A stretch of 64,000 bases of DNA from Chloroflexi bacterium UBA4736 (GTDB lineage Bacteria; Chloroflexota; Dormibacteria; Dormibacterales; Dormibacteraceae), in the NCBI GenBank assembly GCA_002404015.1, contig DHIW01000125.1:6666-70665 (forward strand). The letters are read 5' to 3'. A model generated the notes under the pieces. That model was not told the DNA's origin and did no database searches. It saw nothing but the letters and a program-made list of their open reading frames with translations. Positions within the stretch are counted from its first letter, which is position 1; each line of letters begins with the position of its first letter. Positions 34,814-42,833 of the stretch are shown piece after piece. The translations under genes and the position numbers were made by a program.

Positions 34814-36114
34814 TGGACGCCGTCTTCCAGCCCCGCTCGGTCGCCGTGTATGGTGCCTCGCGCAACCCGGCCAAGCTGGGGAGCGTCCTCCTGGCGAACG
34901 TGCGGGCGGGTGGCTTCCAGGGGCCGGTGACGAGCGTCAACCCCAACGACCCTGACGCCCTTCCCTCGCTCCGCGAAGCGGTCGACCTGGCCCTGGTCTC
35001 GGTGCCCGCGGCCGCGGTCGAGGCGGCCGTGCAGGACGCCGCCCGGGCCGGCTGCGCCGCCGCCATCGTGCTCAGCAGCGGCTTCGGCGAGACCGACGAC
35101 GAGGGTCGCCGGCTCGAGGGCCGGCTCCGGGATACGGCGCTGGCAGCCGGGATGCGGCTGGTCGGCCCCAACTGCATGGGCGTCGTCAGCCGCAGCGATG
35201 CCGGCTGGCTGAACGCCAGCTACTTCTGGCGCCTGCCCGAGGTGGCCGGCCCGGTCAGCATGGTCAGCCAGAGCGGCGCTTTCGGCGGGATGTTCTTCTC
35301 CGAGGCGAGGCGGCGCGGCCTGGGCGTGGCCCGCTTCCTATCGGTGGGCAACAGCGCCGACGTCACCGAGACGGACGCCCTGGACTGGCTGGGCACGGAC
35401 GCCGCGACGGGCGTGATCGGGATGTTTGTCGAGGCCTTCCGCGACGGCCGGCGCTTCGTCGAGGTCGCGTCCGCGGTCGACAAGCAGATCGTGGTCCTGA
35501 AGGCGGGCAAGGAGAGCGCGGGCGCGCGGGCCGCGGCCAGCCACACGGGCTCGCTGGCGGGCCGCCACGGCGCGGTCCAGGCCGCCTTCGCGCGGGCCGG
35601 CGTGATCGAGGCCGCCGATTCGGACGCCTTCTTCGACGCCCTTACGGCCCTTGCCGCCCGGCCTCCAGCGCCCGCCGGCCGCCGGATCGCCGTGCTGACG
35701 ATCTCCGGCGGTCCTGGCGTGCTGGCCTCCGACGCGGCCGAGCGCCTCGGCCTCGAGCTGCCGCCGCCGGGCCCCGGCACCGTGGCCCGGGTCCGCGAGC
35801 TGGCGCCCGGCTTCGCGGCGGCCGGCAACCCGGTCGACCTCACTCCCCAGTGCCCGCCGGCCAACTTTGCGGCAGCGATCCGCGCTGTCTTCGACGACCC
35901 CGTGTACGAGGGCGTCGTCGTGATCAACTGCGGGCTCGACATCCCGGAGTTCGGAGCCGGGGTCGTTGAGGCCCGGCGGGCGACCGGCAAGCCGGTCACC
36001 GCATTCCTGCTCGACGTGCCGGCGATCGAGGCGGCCCTGGTCAGTGAGGGCATCCCGCTCCTCGGCTCGCCCGAGCGGGCGGTGGCCGCCTACCGGGCGC
36101 TGGTGTGGCCGTGA
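34813..36114 (+). CDS. ADP-forming acyl-CoA synthetase, alpha (CoA-ligase) subunit
   Basis: 433 residues from GTG 34813. CoA-binding domain (about 1-120; VAVYGASRNPAKLGSVLLAN), then two succinyl-CoA synthetase-like flavodoxin domains: VGPNCMGV, SMVSQSGAFGG, and ASHTGSLAGRHGA carrying the phosphohistidine at about residue 252. It converts an acid, CoA and ATP to acyl-CoA, ADP and phosphate (or the reverse) together with the ATP-grasp protein that follows. The acid is unknown; a PaaK-type ligase and Mo-hydroxylase downstream suggest aromatic or related acids. Confidence 0.88.
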   Translation: MDAVFQPRSVAVYGASRNPAKLGSVLLANVRAGGFQGPVTSVNPNDPDALPSLREAVDLALVSVPAAAVEAAVQDAARAGCAAAIVLSSGFGETDDEGRRLEGRLRDTALAAGMRLVGPNCMGVVSRSDAGWLNASYFWRLPEVAGPVSMVSQSGAFGGMFFSEARRRGLGVARFLSVGNSADVTETDALDWLGTDAATGVIGMFVEAFRDGRRFVEVASAVDKQIVVLKAGKESAGARAAASHTGSLAGRHGAVQAAFARAGVIEAADSDAFFDALTALAARPPAPAGRRIAVLTISGGPGVLASDAAERLGLELPPPGPGTVARVRELAPGFAAAGNPVDLTPQCPPANFAAAIRAVFDDPVYEGVVVINCGLDIPEFGAGVVEARRATGKPVTAFLLDVPAIEAALVSEGIPLLGSPERAVAAYRALVWP

Positions 36115-36707
36115 CGGAGTGGGAGTCCAAGCAGGCCCTGGGCCCCGGTCTGCCCCGTCCCCGCGAGGCCCTGACCCGGACTCTGGCCGAAGCCGTGGAG
36201 TTCGCCGCCGGCATCGAGGGTCCGGTCGTCGCCAAAGCCTCTGGACTGGCCCACAAGACCGAGCGCCGGGCGGTCCGCCTGGATGCCGACCTCGAGGAAT
36301 GCTGGGAAGAGCTGGCGGGGCTGGGCGACGGCACGGTGCTGGTCGCCGAGCAGGTCCGCGCTGACCTGGAGCTGATCGCGGGCGGCCTGCACGACCCCCA
36401 GTTCGGCCCCATCGTCTCGATCGGTCTGGGCGGCGTCGCCGCGGAAGTCTTTCAGGACGTGGCCTTCATGCTCGCGCCCACGCGGCCAGGCGAGCTTGAG
36501 CGGGCGATCGGGCGCCTGCGCTGCGCCCCGCTTCTGAACGGCCACCGGGGCTGGCCGGTCGTGGACCGGCAGGCGCTCCAGGCCATCGTGGACGCCATCG
36601 GCCGACTGCTTGTGGATGATCCCGGGGTGCTGGAGGTGGACTGCAACCCGGTCCTGGTCAGGGCCGGCCGCCCGCTGGTGGCGGACGCCCTGGTGGTACG
36701 GGCATGA
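36111..36707 (+). CDS. ADP-forming acyl-CoA synthetase, beta (ATP-grasp) subunit
   Basis: 198 residues from GTG 36111 (GTGA overlap with the alpha stop; GTG 36105 is an alternative). ATP-grasp fold: GPVVAKASGLAHKTERRAVR (nucleotide-binding Lys and the AHK motif), LVAEQVRADLELIAGGLHDP, FGPIVSIGLGGVAAEVF and LEVDCNPVLVR (Mg-binding Glu/Asn). Shorter than the usual 225-240 residues because the N-terminal lead-in is trimmed. Partner of the preceding alpha subunit; next gene overlaps by 4 bases. Confidence 0.87.
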   Translation: MTEWESKQALGPGLPRPREALTRTLAEAVEFAAGIEGPVVAKASGLAHKTERRAVRLDADLEECWEELAGLGDGTVLVAEQVRADLELIAGGLHDPQFGPIVSIGLGGVAAEVFQDVAFMLAPTRPGELERAIGRLRCAPLLNGHRGWPVVDRQALQAIVDAIGRLLVDDPGVLEVDCNPVLVRAGRPLVADALVVRA

Positions 36708-37897
36708 GCGGGTCGCTCAACTGGACCGCCCACCACGCCGCGGCCGGCTGCGACTTCTTCCGGGAGCGCATCCGCGACCCCGACGCCATCCACACCCTGG
36801 ACGACCTGCGGAAGCTGCCGTTGACGACCAAGGAGGAGCTGCGCGAAGCCTACCCATTCGGCTGGACGTGCGTGGCCCTCGACCAGGTGGTGCGCATCCA
36901 CGCCTCTTCGGGCACAACCGGCCGCCGGATCGTGGCCAGCTATACCCTGAAGGACCTCGCCGACTGGGCCGACATGTTCGCCCGCTGCTACGAGTTCGCG
37001 GGCGTGACGCCGGCGGACCGCGTCCAGATCACGCCGGGCTACGGTCTCTGGACGGCGGGCATCGGCTTCCAGGCCGGGGTGGAGCGCCTGGGCGCGATGA
37101 GCGTTCCGACGGGGCCCGGCAACCTGGACCTCCAGTTCGAGATGATGCTGGACTTCTCCAGCACGGTCATCTGCGCCACCTCCTCGTTCGGGCTGCTCAT
37201 GGCGGAGGAGGCGGCCAAGCGCGGCCTGACCGACAGGCTGGCGCTGCGGGTCGCCATCCTGGGCTCGGAACGCTGGGGCGACGCGATGCGGCAGCGGATC
37301 GAAGAGCTCCTCCAGGTCGAGACCTTCGACATCTACGGATTCACCGAGCTGTACGGACCGGGCACGGGGATCGACTGCGGGCGCCACGAGGGCATCCACT
37401 ACTGGGACGACTACTACGTGGTCGAGGTCATCGACCCGGTCAGCGGCCGGGTCCTGCCCGCGGGCGAGGAGGGCGAGCTGGTGGTGACCTCGCTGCGCAA
37501 GGAGGCGCAGCCGCTGGTCCGCTACCGCACGCACGACATCTCGCGCGTGTTCCCCGAGCCGTGCGGCTGCGGCAGCAAATACCCCCGCATCGCCAGGCTG
37601 ACCGGCCGCAGCGACGACATGTTCAAGGTCCGCGGCGTGCAGGTCTATCCGGCCATGGTGGACACCGCCCTGGGGCGGATCGAGGGCACCGGCAGCGAGT
37701 ACCAGGTTCTGCTCACCCGGGAGGAGGGCCGGGACCGGATGCTGGTGCGGGTCGAGGTCGAGTCGGCGACCGCCAAGGAGGTGGGCGAGAGGCTGCGCGC
37801 GGCGCTCGGCGTGCGCCCTGATGTCGAGGTGGTGCCGGTGGGCACGCTGCCGCGAACCGATCGCAAGACGAAGCGGGTCTTCGATGAGCGCGTTTAG
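36704..37897 (+). CDS. phenylacetate-CoA ligase family adenylate-forming enzyme
   Basis: 397 residues, PaaK-like. ATP loop HASSGTTGRRIVASYT at about 67, YGFTELYGPGTGIDC at about 214-228, a CxC pair in PCGCGSKYP, and LTGRSDDMFKVRGVQVYP, with the catalytic Lys region TDRKTKRVFDERV at the C-terminus. PaaK-type ligases make aryl- or arylacetyl-CoA plus AMP and PPi. ATG start overlapping the ATP-grasp gene by 4 bases. Second CoA-forming system in this operon, immediately before a Mo-hydroxylase large subunit. Confidence 0.88.
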   Translation: MSGSLNWTAHHAAAGCDFFRERIRDPDAIHTLDDLRKLPLTTKEELREAYPFGWTCVALDQVVRIHASSGTTGRRIVASYTLKDLADWADMFARCYEFAGVTPADRVQITPGYGLWTAGIGFQAGVERLGAMSVPTGPGNLDLQFEMMLDFSSTVICATSSFGLLMAEEAAKRGLTDRLALRVAILGSERWGDAMRQRIEELLQVETFDIYGFTELYGPGTGIDCGRHEGIHYWDDYYVVEVIDPVSGRVLPAGEEGELVVTSLRKEAQPLVRYRTHDISRVFPEPCGCGSKYPRIARLTGRSDDMFKVRGVQVYPAMVDTALGRIEGTGSEYQVLLTREEGRDRMLVRVEVESATAKEVGERLRAALGVRPDVEVVPVGTLPRTDRKTKRVFDERV

Positions 37898-40166
37898 CGT
37901 CATCGGCAAGCCGGTCCGCAAGCTCGACGGCAAGGACAAGGTGTTGGGTCGGACGCGCTTCGTGAGCGACATCACGCTCCCCGGCATGGCGACCGGCCGG
38001 ATCCTGCGCAGCCCGCATGCGCACGCCCGGATCGTGTCAATCGACACTGCCGCCGCCGAGCGGCTGCCCGGCGTCTTTGCGGTCATCCACGCCGGTAACG
38101 TGACGCAGCAACCGTTCGGCTACGGCAGCGACAACCTGCCGCTCAAGAAGGACAAGGTTCGCTGCGCCGGGGACGAGGTGGCGGCGGTCGCCGCGGCCGA
38201 CGGCGAGGTCGCCGAGCGCGCCCTCGACCTGATCCAGGTCGAGTACGAGGTCCTGGAGCCGGTGTTCGATCCCTTCCTGGCGCTGGCGGCGGGCGCCCCC
38301 CGCATCCACGAGGAGCGCACGGACCTGGACGGCAACGTCTCGATGCGCTGGGACTTCGAGACCGGCGACGTGGAGGCGGCGGCGCGCCAGGCGGCCGTGA
38401 TCGTGGAGGGCGAGTACTCGAGCCCGCTGTCGGCGCCGGCCTCCATCGAGACCCACGTCTGCCTGGCCGAGTTCTCGTCCGAAGGCCATCTCGACGTCTG
38501 GACCGGGGTCCACATGGCGTTCATGTACCGCAAGGCGCTGGCCGACTCGCTGGACCTGGACTGGCGGGAGATCACGGTCCACCAGCCGCCGATCGGGGGC
38601 AGCTTCGGCGGCAAGATCGACATCGACCCCATCGACTTCATCACCGTGCTGCTGGCCAGGGCGGCCCGGCGTCCGGTGAAGATCCACTTCAGCCGGGAAG
38701 AGGAGTTCGCCGGCTCCCGCGTCCGCCAGCCCATGCACTTCAAGATGCGGACCGGCGCCGACGCCGACGGCAACATCCTCTTCCGAGAGGCGGAAGTGGT
38801 CTCCGACAACGGCGCCTACAACGCCTGGGGCTCGCATGCGCTGCTGGTCGTGATGCAGACGATCAGCTCGCTCTACCGGGTGCCCAACTCGCGCGTTTCG
38901 AGCCGGGTCGTCTATACGAACAAGGCCTACGGCGGCTCGGTGCGCGGCTTCGGCAACCCGGAGGCCACCTTTGCGGTGGAGCAGCAGACCGAGCAGCTGG
39001 CCGACGCCCTCGGGATGGACCCCATGGACATCCGGCTCAAGAACGCCAACCAGAGCGGCGACGTCACCCCCCAGGGCATGCGGATCACCTCCTGCGGCCT
39101 CTCGGACTGCATCCGCGCCGTCCGCCGGCAGTCCGGCTGGGACGTCCGCCGGGGCCGGATACGTGACCAGCATCGAGGCCTGGGTGCGGCCGCGTACATC
39201 CACGTCGGCGGCGGCGCCCGGATCTATCCCTCCGATGGCTGCGGCTCGATCCTGAAGATCGACGAGGCGGGCCGGGTGACGCTGATCACTGGCGCCTCCG
39301 AGCTTGGGCAGGGCTCGGAAACGGTGCTGGCGATGATCGCCGCCGAGGAGCTCGGCGTTCCGCTGGCGGCCATCAAGGTCGTGAACGACGACACCGAGGT
39401 GAAGCCCTGGGACGTCGGCGCCCACGCCAGCCGCACCACCTTCGTGGCCGGCAACTCCGCCAAGGTGGCCGCCCGCGAGCTCCGAGAGAAGCTGCTGGAG
39501 ACGGCGGGCGAGTTCCTGGAGGTGGACGCCACCGACCTTGAGATCAGGGACGGCCTGATCACTGTCAAGGGCTCGCCAGGGCGCTCGGCGGACTACGCCA
39601 AGATCGCCCGCCGACGGATGCTCCGGCAGGGCGGCTCGATGCTGATCGCCAGCTCCTTCTACGACCCCCCGACCGAGCCCCAGGACAAGCGCTACGTCGG
39701 CAACATCTCGGCGGCCTACGGATTCGGGGCCCACGTGGCCGAGGTGGAGGTGGATGTGGAGACCGGCCTCGTCACGGTCGTCGACCTCTGGACCGCCCAC
39801 GACGTGGGCCGGGCCCTGAACCCGATGGGCGTCGAGGGCCAGATCCAGGGCGGCGCCGTGATGGGCCTCGGCCTGGCCCTGACCGAGGAGCTGGGGATCG
39901 GCGACGGCCACATCCTGCAGCCCTCACCGCGCGAGTACGGGATGCTGACCGCGCTCGGGGTGCCGCCGATCCACATCACGCTCGTCGAGACGATCGACCC
40001 CGAGGGTCCTTTCGGCGCCAAGGGGGTGGGCGAGGCCGGCCTGATCCCGGTCGCGGCCGCGGTGGCCAACGCGTTTGCGGACGCCACCGGCGTGCGTGCC
40101 CGGTCCTACCCGCTGGCGCCCTGGAAGGTTCTCGAGTGGCTCAGGCAGCAACCGCCCCCGAGCTGA
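37884..40166 (+). CDS. molybdenum hydroxylase large (molybdopterin-binding) subunit, xanthine DH / 4-hydroxybenzoyl-CoA reductase family
   Basis: 760 residues from ATG 37884; a longer upstream reading lies inside the ligase gene. Ald_Xan_dh_C and MoCoBD domains: IGKPVRKLDGKDKVLGRTRF, PIGGSFGGKIDID at about 235, GSVRGFGNPEATFAVEQQTE at about 352, ASELGQGSETVLAMIAAEEL and the active-site Glu in GAKGVGEAGL near 715. The CO dehydrogenase loop AYRCSFR is absent, so it is not CoxL. Enzymes of this family need FAD and 2Fe-2S partner subunits; neither is adjacent. The CoA-ligase context favours an aryl-CoA or heterocycle hydroxylase (inference). Confidence 0.85.
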   Translation: MSAFSVIGKPVRKLDGKDKVLGRTRFVSDITLPGMATGRILRSPHAHARIVSIDTAAAERLPGVFAVIHAGNVTQQPFGYGSDNLPLKKDKVRCAGDEVAAVAAADGEVAERALDLIQVEYEVLEPVFDPFLALAAGAPRIHEERTDLDGNVSMRWDFETGDVEAAARQAAVIVEGEYSSPLSAPASIETHVCLAEFSSEGHLDVWTGVHMAFMYRKALADSLDLDWREITVHQPPIGGSFGGKIDIDPIDFITVLLARAARRPVKIHFSREEEFAGSRVRQPMHFKMRTGADADGNILFREAEVVSDNGAYNAWGSHALLVVMQTISSLYRVPNSRVSSRVVYTNKAYGGSVRGFGNPEATFAVEQQTEQLADALGMDPMDIRLKNANQSGDVTPQGMRITSCGLSDCIRAVRRQSGWDVRRGRIRDQHRGLGAAAYIHVGGGARIYPSDGCGSILKIDEAGRVTLITGASELGQGSETVLAMIAAEELGVPLAAIKVVNDDTEVKPWDVGAHASRTTFVAGNSAKVAARELREKLLETAGEFLEVDATDLEIRDGLITVKGSPGRSADYAKIARRRMLRQGGSMLIASSFYDPPTEPQDKRYVGNISAAYGFGAHVAEVEVDVETGLVTVVDLWTAHDVGRALNPMGVEGQIQGGAVMGLGLALTEELGIGDGHILQPSPREYGMLTALGVPPIHITLVETIDPEGPFGAKGVGEAGLIPVAAAVANAFADATGVRARSYPLAPWKVLEWLRQQPPPS

Positions 40167-41506
40167 CGAGCTGGCGCTCGATCCTCAGCGGCCCTCGCGG
40201 CCGGCTGACGCTGGGCCTGGCCCTGATCACGCTGTCGGTCGCCACCGAGTCGCTGATCGTGACGTCGATCATGCCCGTCATCGTCCGCGACCTCGGCGGG
40301 CTGAACCTCTACGGCCTGGCCTTCAGCGCGTTCTTCCTGGCCGGGCTGGCGTCGATCCCGACGGCCGGCTGGATGGCGGACCGCTTCGGACCCTCGCTGC
40401 CCTTCGTCGTGCTGATGGGAATCTTCCTGGCCGGCACCGTGGCCGCGAGCCTGGCGCCCAGCATGCCGGTGCTGGTGCTGGCCCGGGTCGCCCAGGGCTA
40501 CGGCGCGGGGGCCCAGTTCACGATCTCGCAGAGCACGGTGGCGCGCGCGTTCGCGGAAGGCGCCCGCGTCAAGGTGCTGTCCCTCCTCTCCGCCACCTGG
40601 GTTTTGCCGAGCCTGGTCGGTCCAGCCCTGGGCAGCGTGATCGCCACCGCGTTTGGCTGGCGCTGGGCGTTCGCGGTGATCATCGCCCCGGCCCTGGCGG
40701 CCTTCCTGCTGACCTACCCCAGCCTGCGGCGCATCGGCCGGACGGCCTCGCAGCAGTCGACGCCTCTGCCCCTGGCCCGACCCCTGCTGGTCGCCGCGGG
40801 CGCCGGGCTCGTCGTCATCGGCCTCACCGCCGCCGCCTGGTGGGGGGCCCTCCTGTTCCTGGTCGGGCTGCCGGTCCTGGCGACCTCGCTTCGCCACGTG
40901 GTGCCCCCCGGCACCTTCGGCGCCCGCCGCGGGCTGCCCGCCATCGTGGCCGCCAGCTTCGTCCTGAACATGGCCTTCTACGCGGCCGCCAGCTTCGTGC
41001 CCCTGGTGTTGACGGGGGTCCGCCACACGTCGATCACGCAGGCTGGCATCGCGGTCACGGTGGCCACCTTCTCCTGGACGGTGGGCGTCTGGATCAACAC
41101 CCAGCTGATCGGGCGCCTGCCACGCGAGCTGATCCTGACGGGCGCGGCGAGCCTGCTCCTGGCCGGCATCGCCGGCTTCGCCCTGGCGCTGGCGGGCGTG
41201 CCGCTGCTCTTCGCCTTTGCCGCCTGGGCGCTGGCCGGGGCGGGCATGGGGATCGTGTTCAACACCCTGACCCTGAACGCCATGGCGGCGGCTCCCAGGG
41301 GCGGCGAGGGCCAGGCGATGGGGGGCCGCAACCTCAGCTCCAGCCTGGGGACGGCCATGGGAACCGGGCTGGGCGGGGTGGCGATCGCGGCCGGCCATGC
41401 GCTGGGCCTGCCCCTCAGCTCCGAGCTGGCCGCCATCTACGCGTTCGCTCTGCTGTCGGCCCTGGCGACCATGGCGCTTGCCCACCGAGCCACCCCCGCC
41501 GGCTGA
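40136..41506 (+). CDS. MFS transporter, DHA2-like
   Basis: 456 residues with about 12-14 membrane segments. First segment LGLALITLSVATESLIVTSI; motif A-like GWMADRFG in the loop between segments 2 and 3; VARVAQGYGAGAQFTIS-type motif B region (ARVAQGYGAG); FGWRWAFAVIIAPAL motif C-like. GTG at 40136 overlaps the Mo-hydroxylase by 31 bases. Last gene of the operon; may export a product or import the substrate. Confidence 0.87.
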   Translation: MAQAATAPELTSWRSILSGPRGRLTLGLALITLSVATESLIVTSIMPVIVRDLGGLNLYGLAFSAFFLAGLASIPTAGWMADRFGPSLPFVVLMGIFLAGTVAASLAPSMPVLVLARVAQGYGAGAQFTISQSTVARAFAEGARVKVLSLLSATWVLPSLVGPALGSVIATAFGWRWAFAVIIAPALAAFLLTYPSLRRIGRTASQQSTPLPLARPLLVAAGAGLVVIGLTAAAWWGALLFLVGLPVLATSLRHVVPPGTFGARRGLPAIVAASFVLNMAFYAAASFVPLVLTGVRHTSITQAGIAVTVATFSWTVGVWINTQLIGRLPRELILTGAASLLLAGIAGFALALAGVPLLFAFAAWALAGAGMGIVFNTLTLNAMAAAPRGGEGQAMGGRNLSSSLGTAMGTGLGGVAIAAGHALGLPLSSELAAIYAFALLSALATMALAHRATPAG

Positions 41507-41580
41507 GAGTCGATTGGGGGATTCCCTCAGCCGGGACCGGGGAGTGGGGGGTTGCGGCCGGTCGCGCGTTGTACTGGGGT

Positions 41581-42123
41581 ATGACCGGCGACTATCAGGC
41601 GGGCTCCAAGGTGGACTTCGACCGGCTCTATGAGGTCACCTACCCCCGCCTTTTCGGAACGGTGTTGGCCATCGTTCGGGACCGCGCGGCGGCCGAGGAT
41701 TGCGTGCAGGAGGCCTTCCTGCGCGCCTACCGACGCTGGTCGTCGTGGCGGGGCGAGGCCCCCGCGGAGGCGTGGATCTTCCGGATCGCGATCAACGTGG
41801 CCATCTCGCATCGGCGGGCTGAACGGCTGCATGAGGTAGGCGAGCTGATCCGCCGGCTGGGGCGCCCGCAGCCCGAAGACCCCACCCGCCTCACCGATCC
41901 CGACCTGCTTCGCGAACTGCGAGCGCTGCCGCCCAAGCAGGCCGTGGCATTGATCCTCCGGCACGTTCACGGCTATACCAATCGGGAGATCGCGTTCGCC
42001 CTGGGCGTGCCCGAGCGGACGATCGCCTCCCGGCTGGCGGGCGCGCGCGCTCAGCTCAAGGTGCGGCTCCAGCCGGCTCTTTTGGGTACTCGGCGGGGCC
42101 ACCGCGTCCCTACTGGCGACTGA
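41581..42123 (+). CDS. ECF-type RNA polymerase sigma factor
   Basis: 180 residues from ATG 41581. Region 2 (DFDRLYEVTYPRLFGTVLAI, then AAAEDCVQEAFLRAYRRW) and region 4 (LRALPPKQAVALILRHVHGY, then TNREIAFALGVPERTIASRL) are both complete. The extended frame upstream lies over the MFS gene and was rejected. The next gene begins 3 bases after the stop and encodes a single-pass membrane protein, where an anti-sigma factor is expected. TGTACT lies just before the ATG and may be part of a sigma-dependent promoter. Confidence 0.88.
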   Translation: MTGDYQAGSKVDFDRLYEVTYPRLFGTVLAIVRDRAAAEDCVQEAFLRAYRRWSSWRGEAPAEAWIFRIAINVAISHRRAERLHEVGELIRRLGRPQPEDPTRLTDPDLLRELRALPPKQAVALILRHVHGYTNREIAFALGVPERTIASRLAGARAQLKVRLQPALLGTRRGHRVPTGD

Positions 42124-42126
42124 TCA

Positions 42127-42762
42127 ATGGGAACGGGCAAAAACGCATTCGACGAATGGCTGGAAGGCGAGCTGCGGCACGCCGCGGGCCCCCAGAGGGG
42201 CCCGAGTCCACGGGCTGGCCAGTCCGCGTACCACGCCGCGTCCCTTAGCGGAGGAGTCCAAGTGAGCCTTATCTCGAACCTGGTGCAGGCGCTGACCACG
42301 AAGGCGGCGGCCGTCGTGGCGGCGTCCGCGCTTGTCGTCGGCGGGGGCGTGGCGGCAACCGCCGCCACAGGCAGCCCGAATCCGGTCAATTGGGGCCAGG
42401 CGGTGGTCCAACAGGTGCAGGCGTGCAAGGCGGAGCCGGCCTCGGAGGCGCCCGCCGCGTCCCGATCGCGCGACAACGTCGGCCAGTGCGTCAGTTCATT
42501 CGCGAAGCAGCACGCCAGCGAGGCCCGGGAGAATCACCCCACGCCGGAGGCAAGCGAGTCGCCCGAGGCCATTGGGACGCCGAAGGCCGAAAAGAGCCCT
42601 GAGCCGAAGGAAACCCCGGAGGCCAAGGAGTCGCCCGAGGCCGCGGAGTCGCCCCGGGCCAAGCAATCGCCTGAGGCAGACGGGCCCGGCGCCAGTGACA
42701 AGACGGGGGTCCGGACGGGCAAGCCGAGCCCGAAACCCGGCAACGGCGGCGGCCACAACTAG
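42127..42762 (+). CDS. single-pass membrane protein with Pro/Glu/Ser repeats, possible anti-sigma partner
   Basis: 211 residues, no recognised domain. Short cytoplasmic N-terminus (FDEWLEGELRHAAG), one membrane helix at about 57-82 (KAAAVVAASALVVGGGVAAT), then an outside part with two Cys and a low-complexity tail of ESPEA/ETPEA/EKSPEP-type units (about 137-190), ending GNGGGHN. It lies 3 bases after the ECF sigma gene, so it may be an anti-sigma factor of an undescribed kind. No zinc-binding HxxxCxxC motif is seen. The tail looks like a wall-spanning linker. Confidence 0.65.
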   Translation: MGTGKNAFDEWLEGELRHAAGPQRGPSPRAGQSAYHAASLSGGVQVSLISNLVQALTTKAAAVVAASALVVGGGVAATAATGSPNPVNWGQAVVQQVQACKAEPASEAPAASRSRDNVGQCVSSFAKQHASEARENHPTPEASESPEAIGTPKAEKSPEPKETPEAKESPEAAESPRAKQSPEADGPGASDKTGVRTGKPSPKPGNGGGHN

Positions 42763-42777
42763 ACTCAGTTTCCAGAT

Positions 42778-42804
42778 GGGGCCGGGCCTGACTGCCCGGT
42801 CCCC
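42778..42804 (+). terminator. probable terminator after the sigma/membrane-protein operon
   Basis: GGGGCCGGGC / GCCCGGTCCCC stem with one bulge and a CTGACT loop, starting 16 bases after the stop; followed by only three T residues. Confidence 0.5.
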
Positions 42805-42817
42805 CTTTGCGCCCAAC

Positions 42818-42823
42818 TAGAAT
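42818..42823 (+). promoter_or_regulatory. -10-like box of the indolepyruvate oxidoreductase gene
   Basis: TAGAAT, 10 bases before GTG 42834. It argues for that GTG as the start instead of the upstream in-frame ATA/ACT region. Confidence 0.4.
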
Positions 42824-42833
42824 TTTCGGCATC

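Noticed and set aside
37884-40166. CO dehydrogenase large subunit (CoxL)
   Set aside because: The form I active-site loop with AYRCSFR is absent; the sequence here is AYGGSVRGFGNPE, as in xanthine DH or 4-hydroxybenzoyl-CoA reductase relatives.
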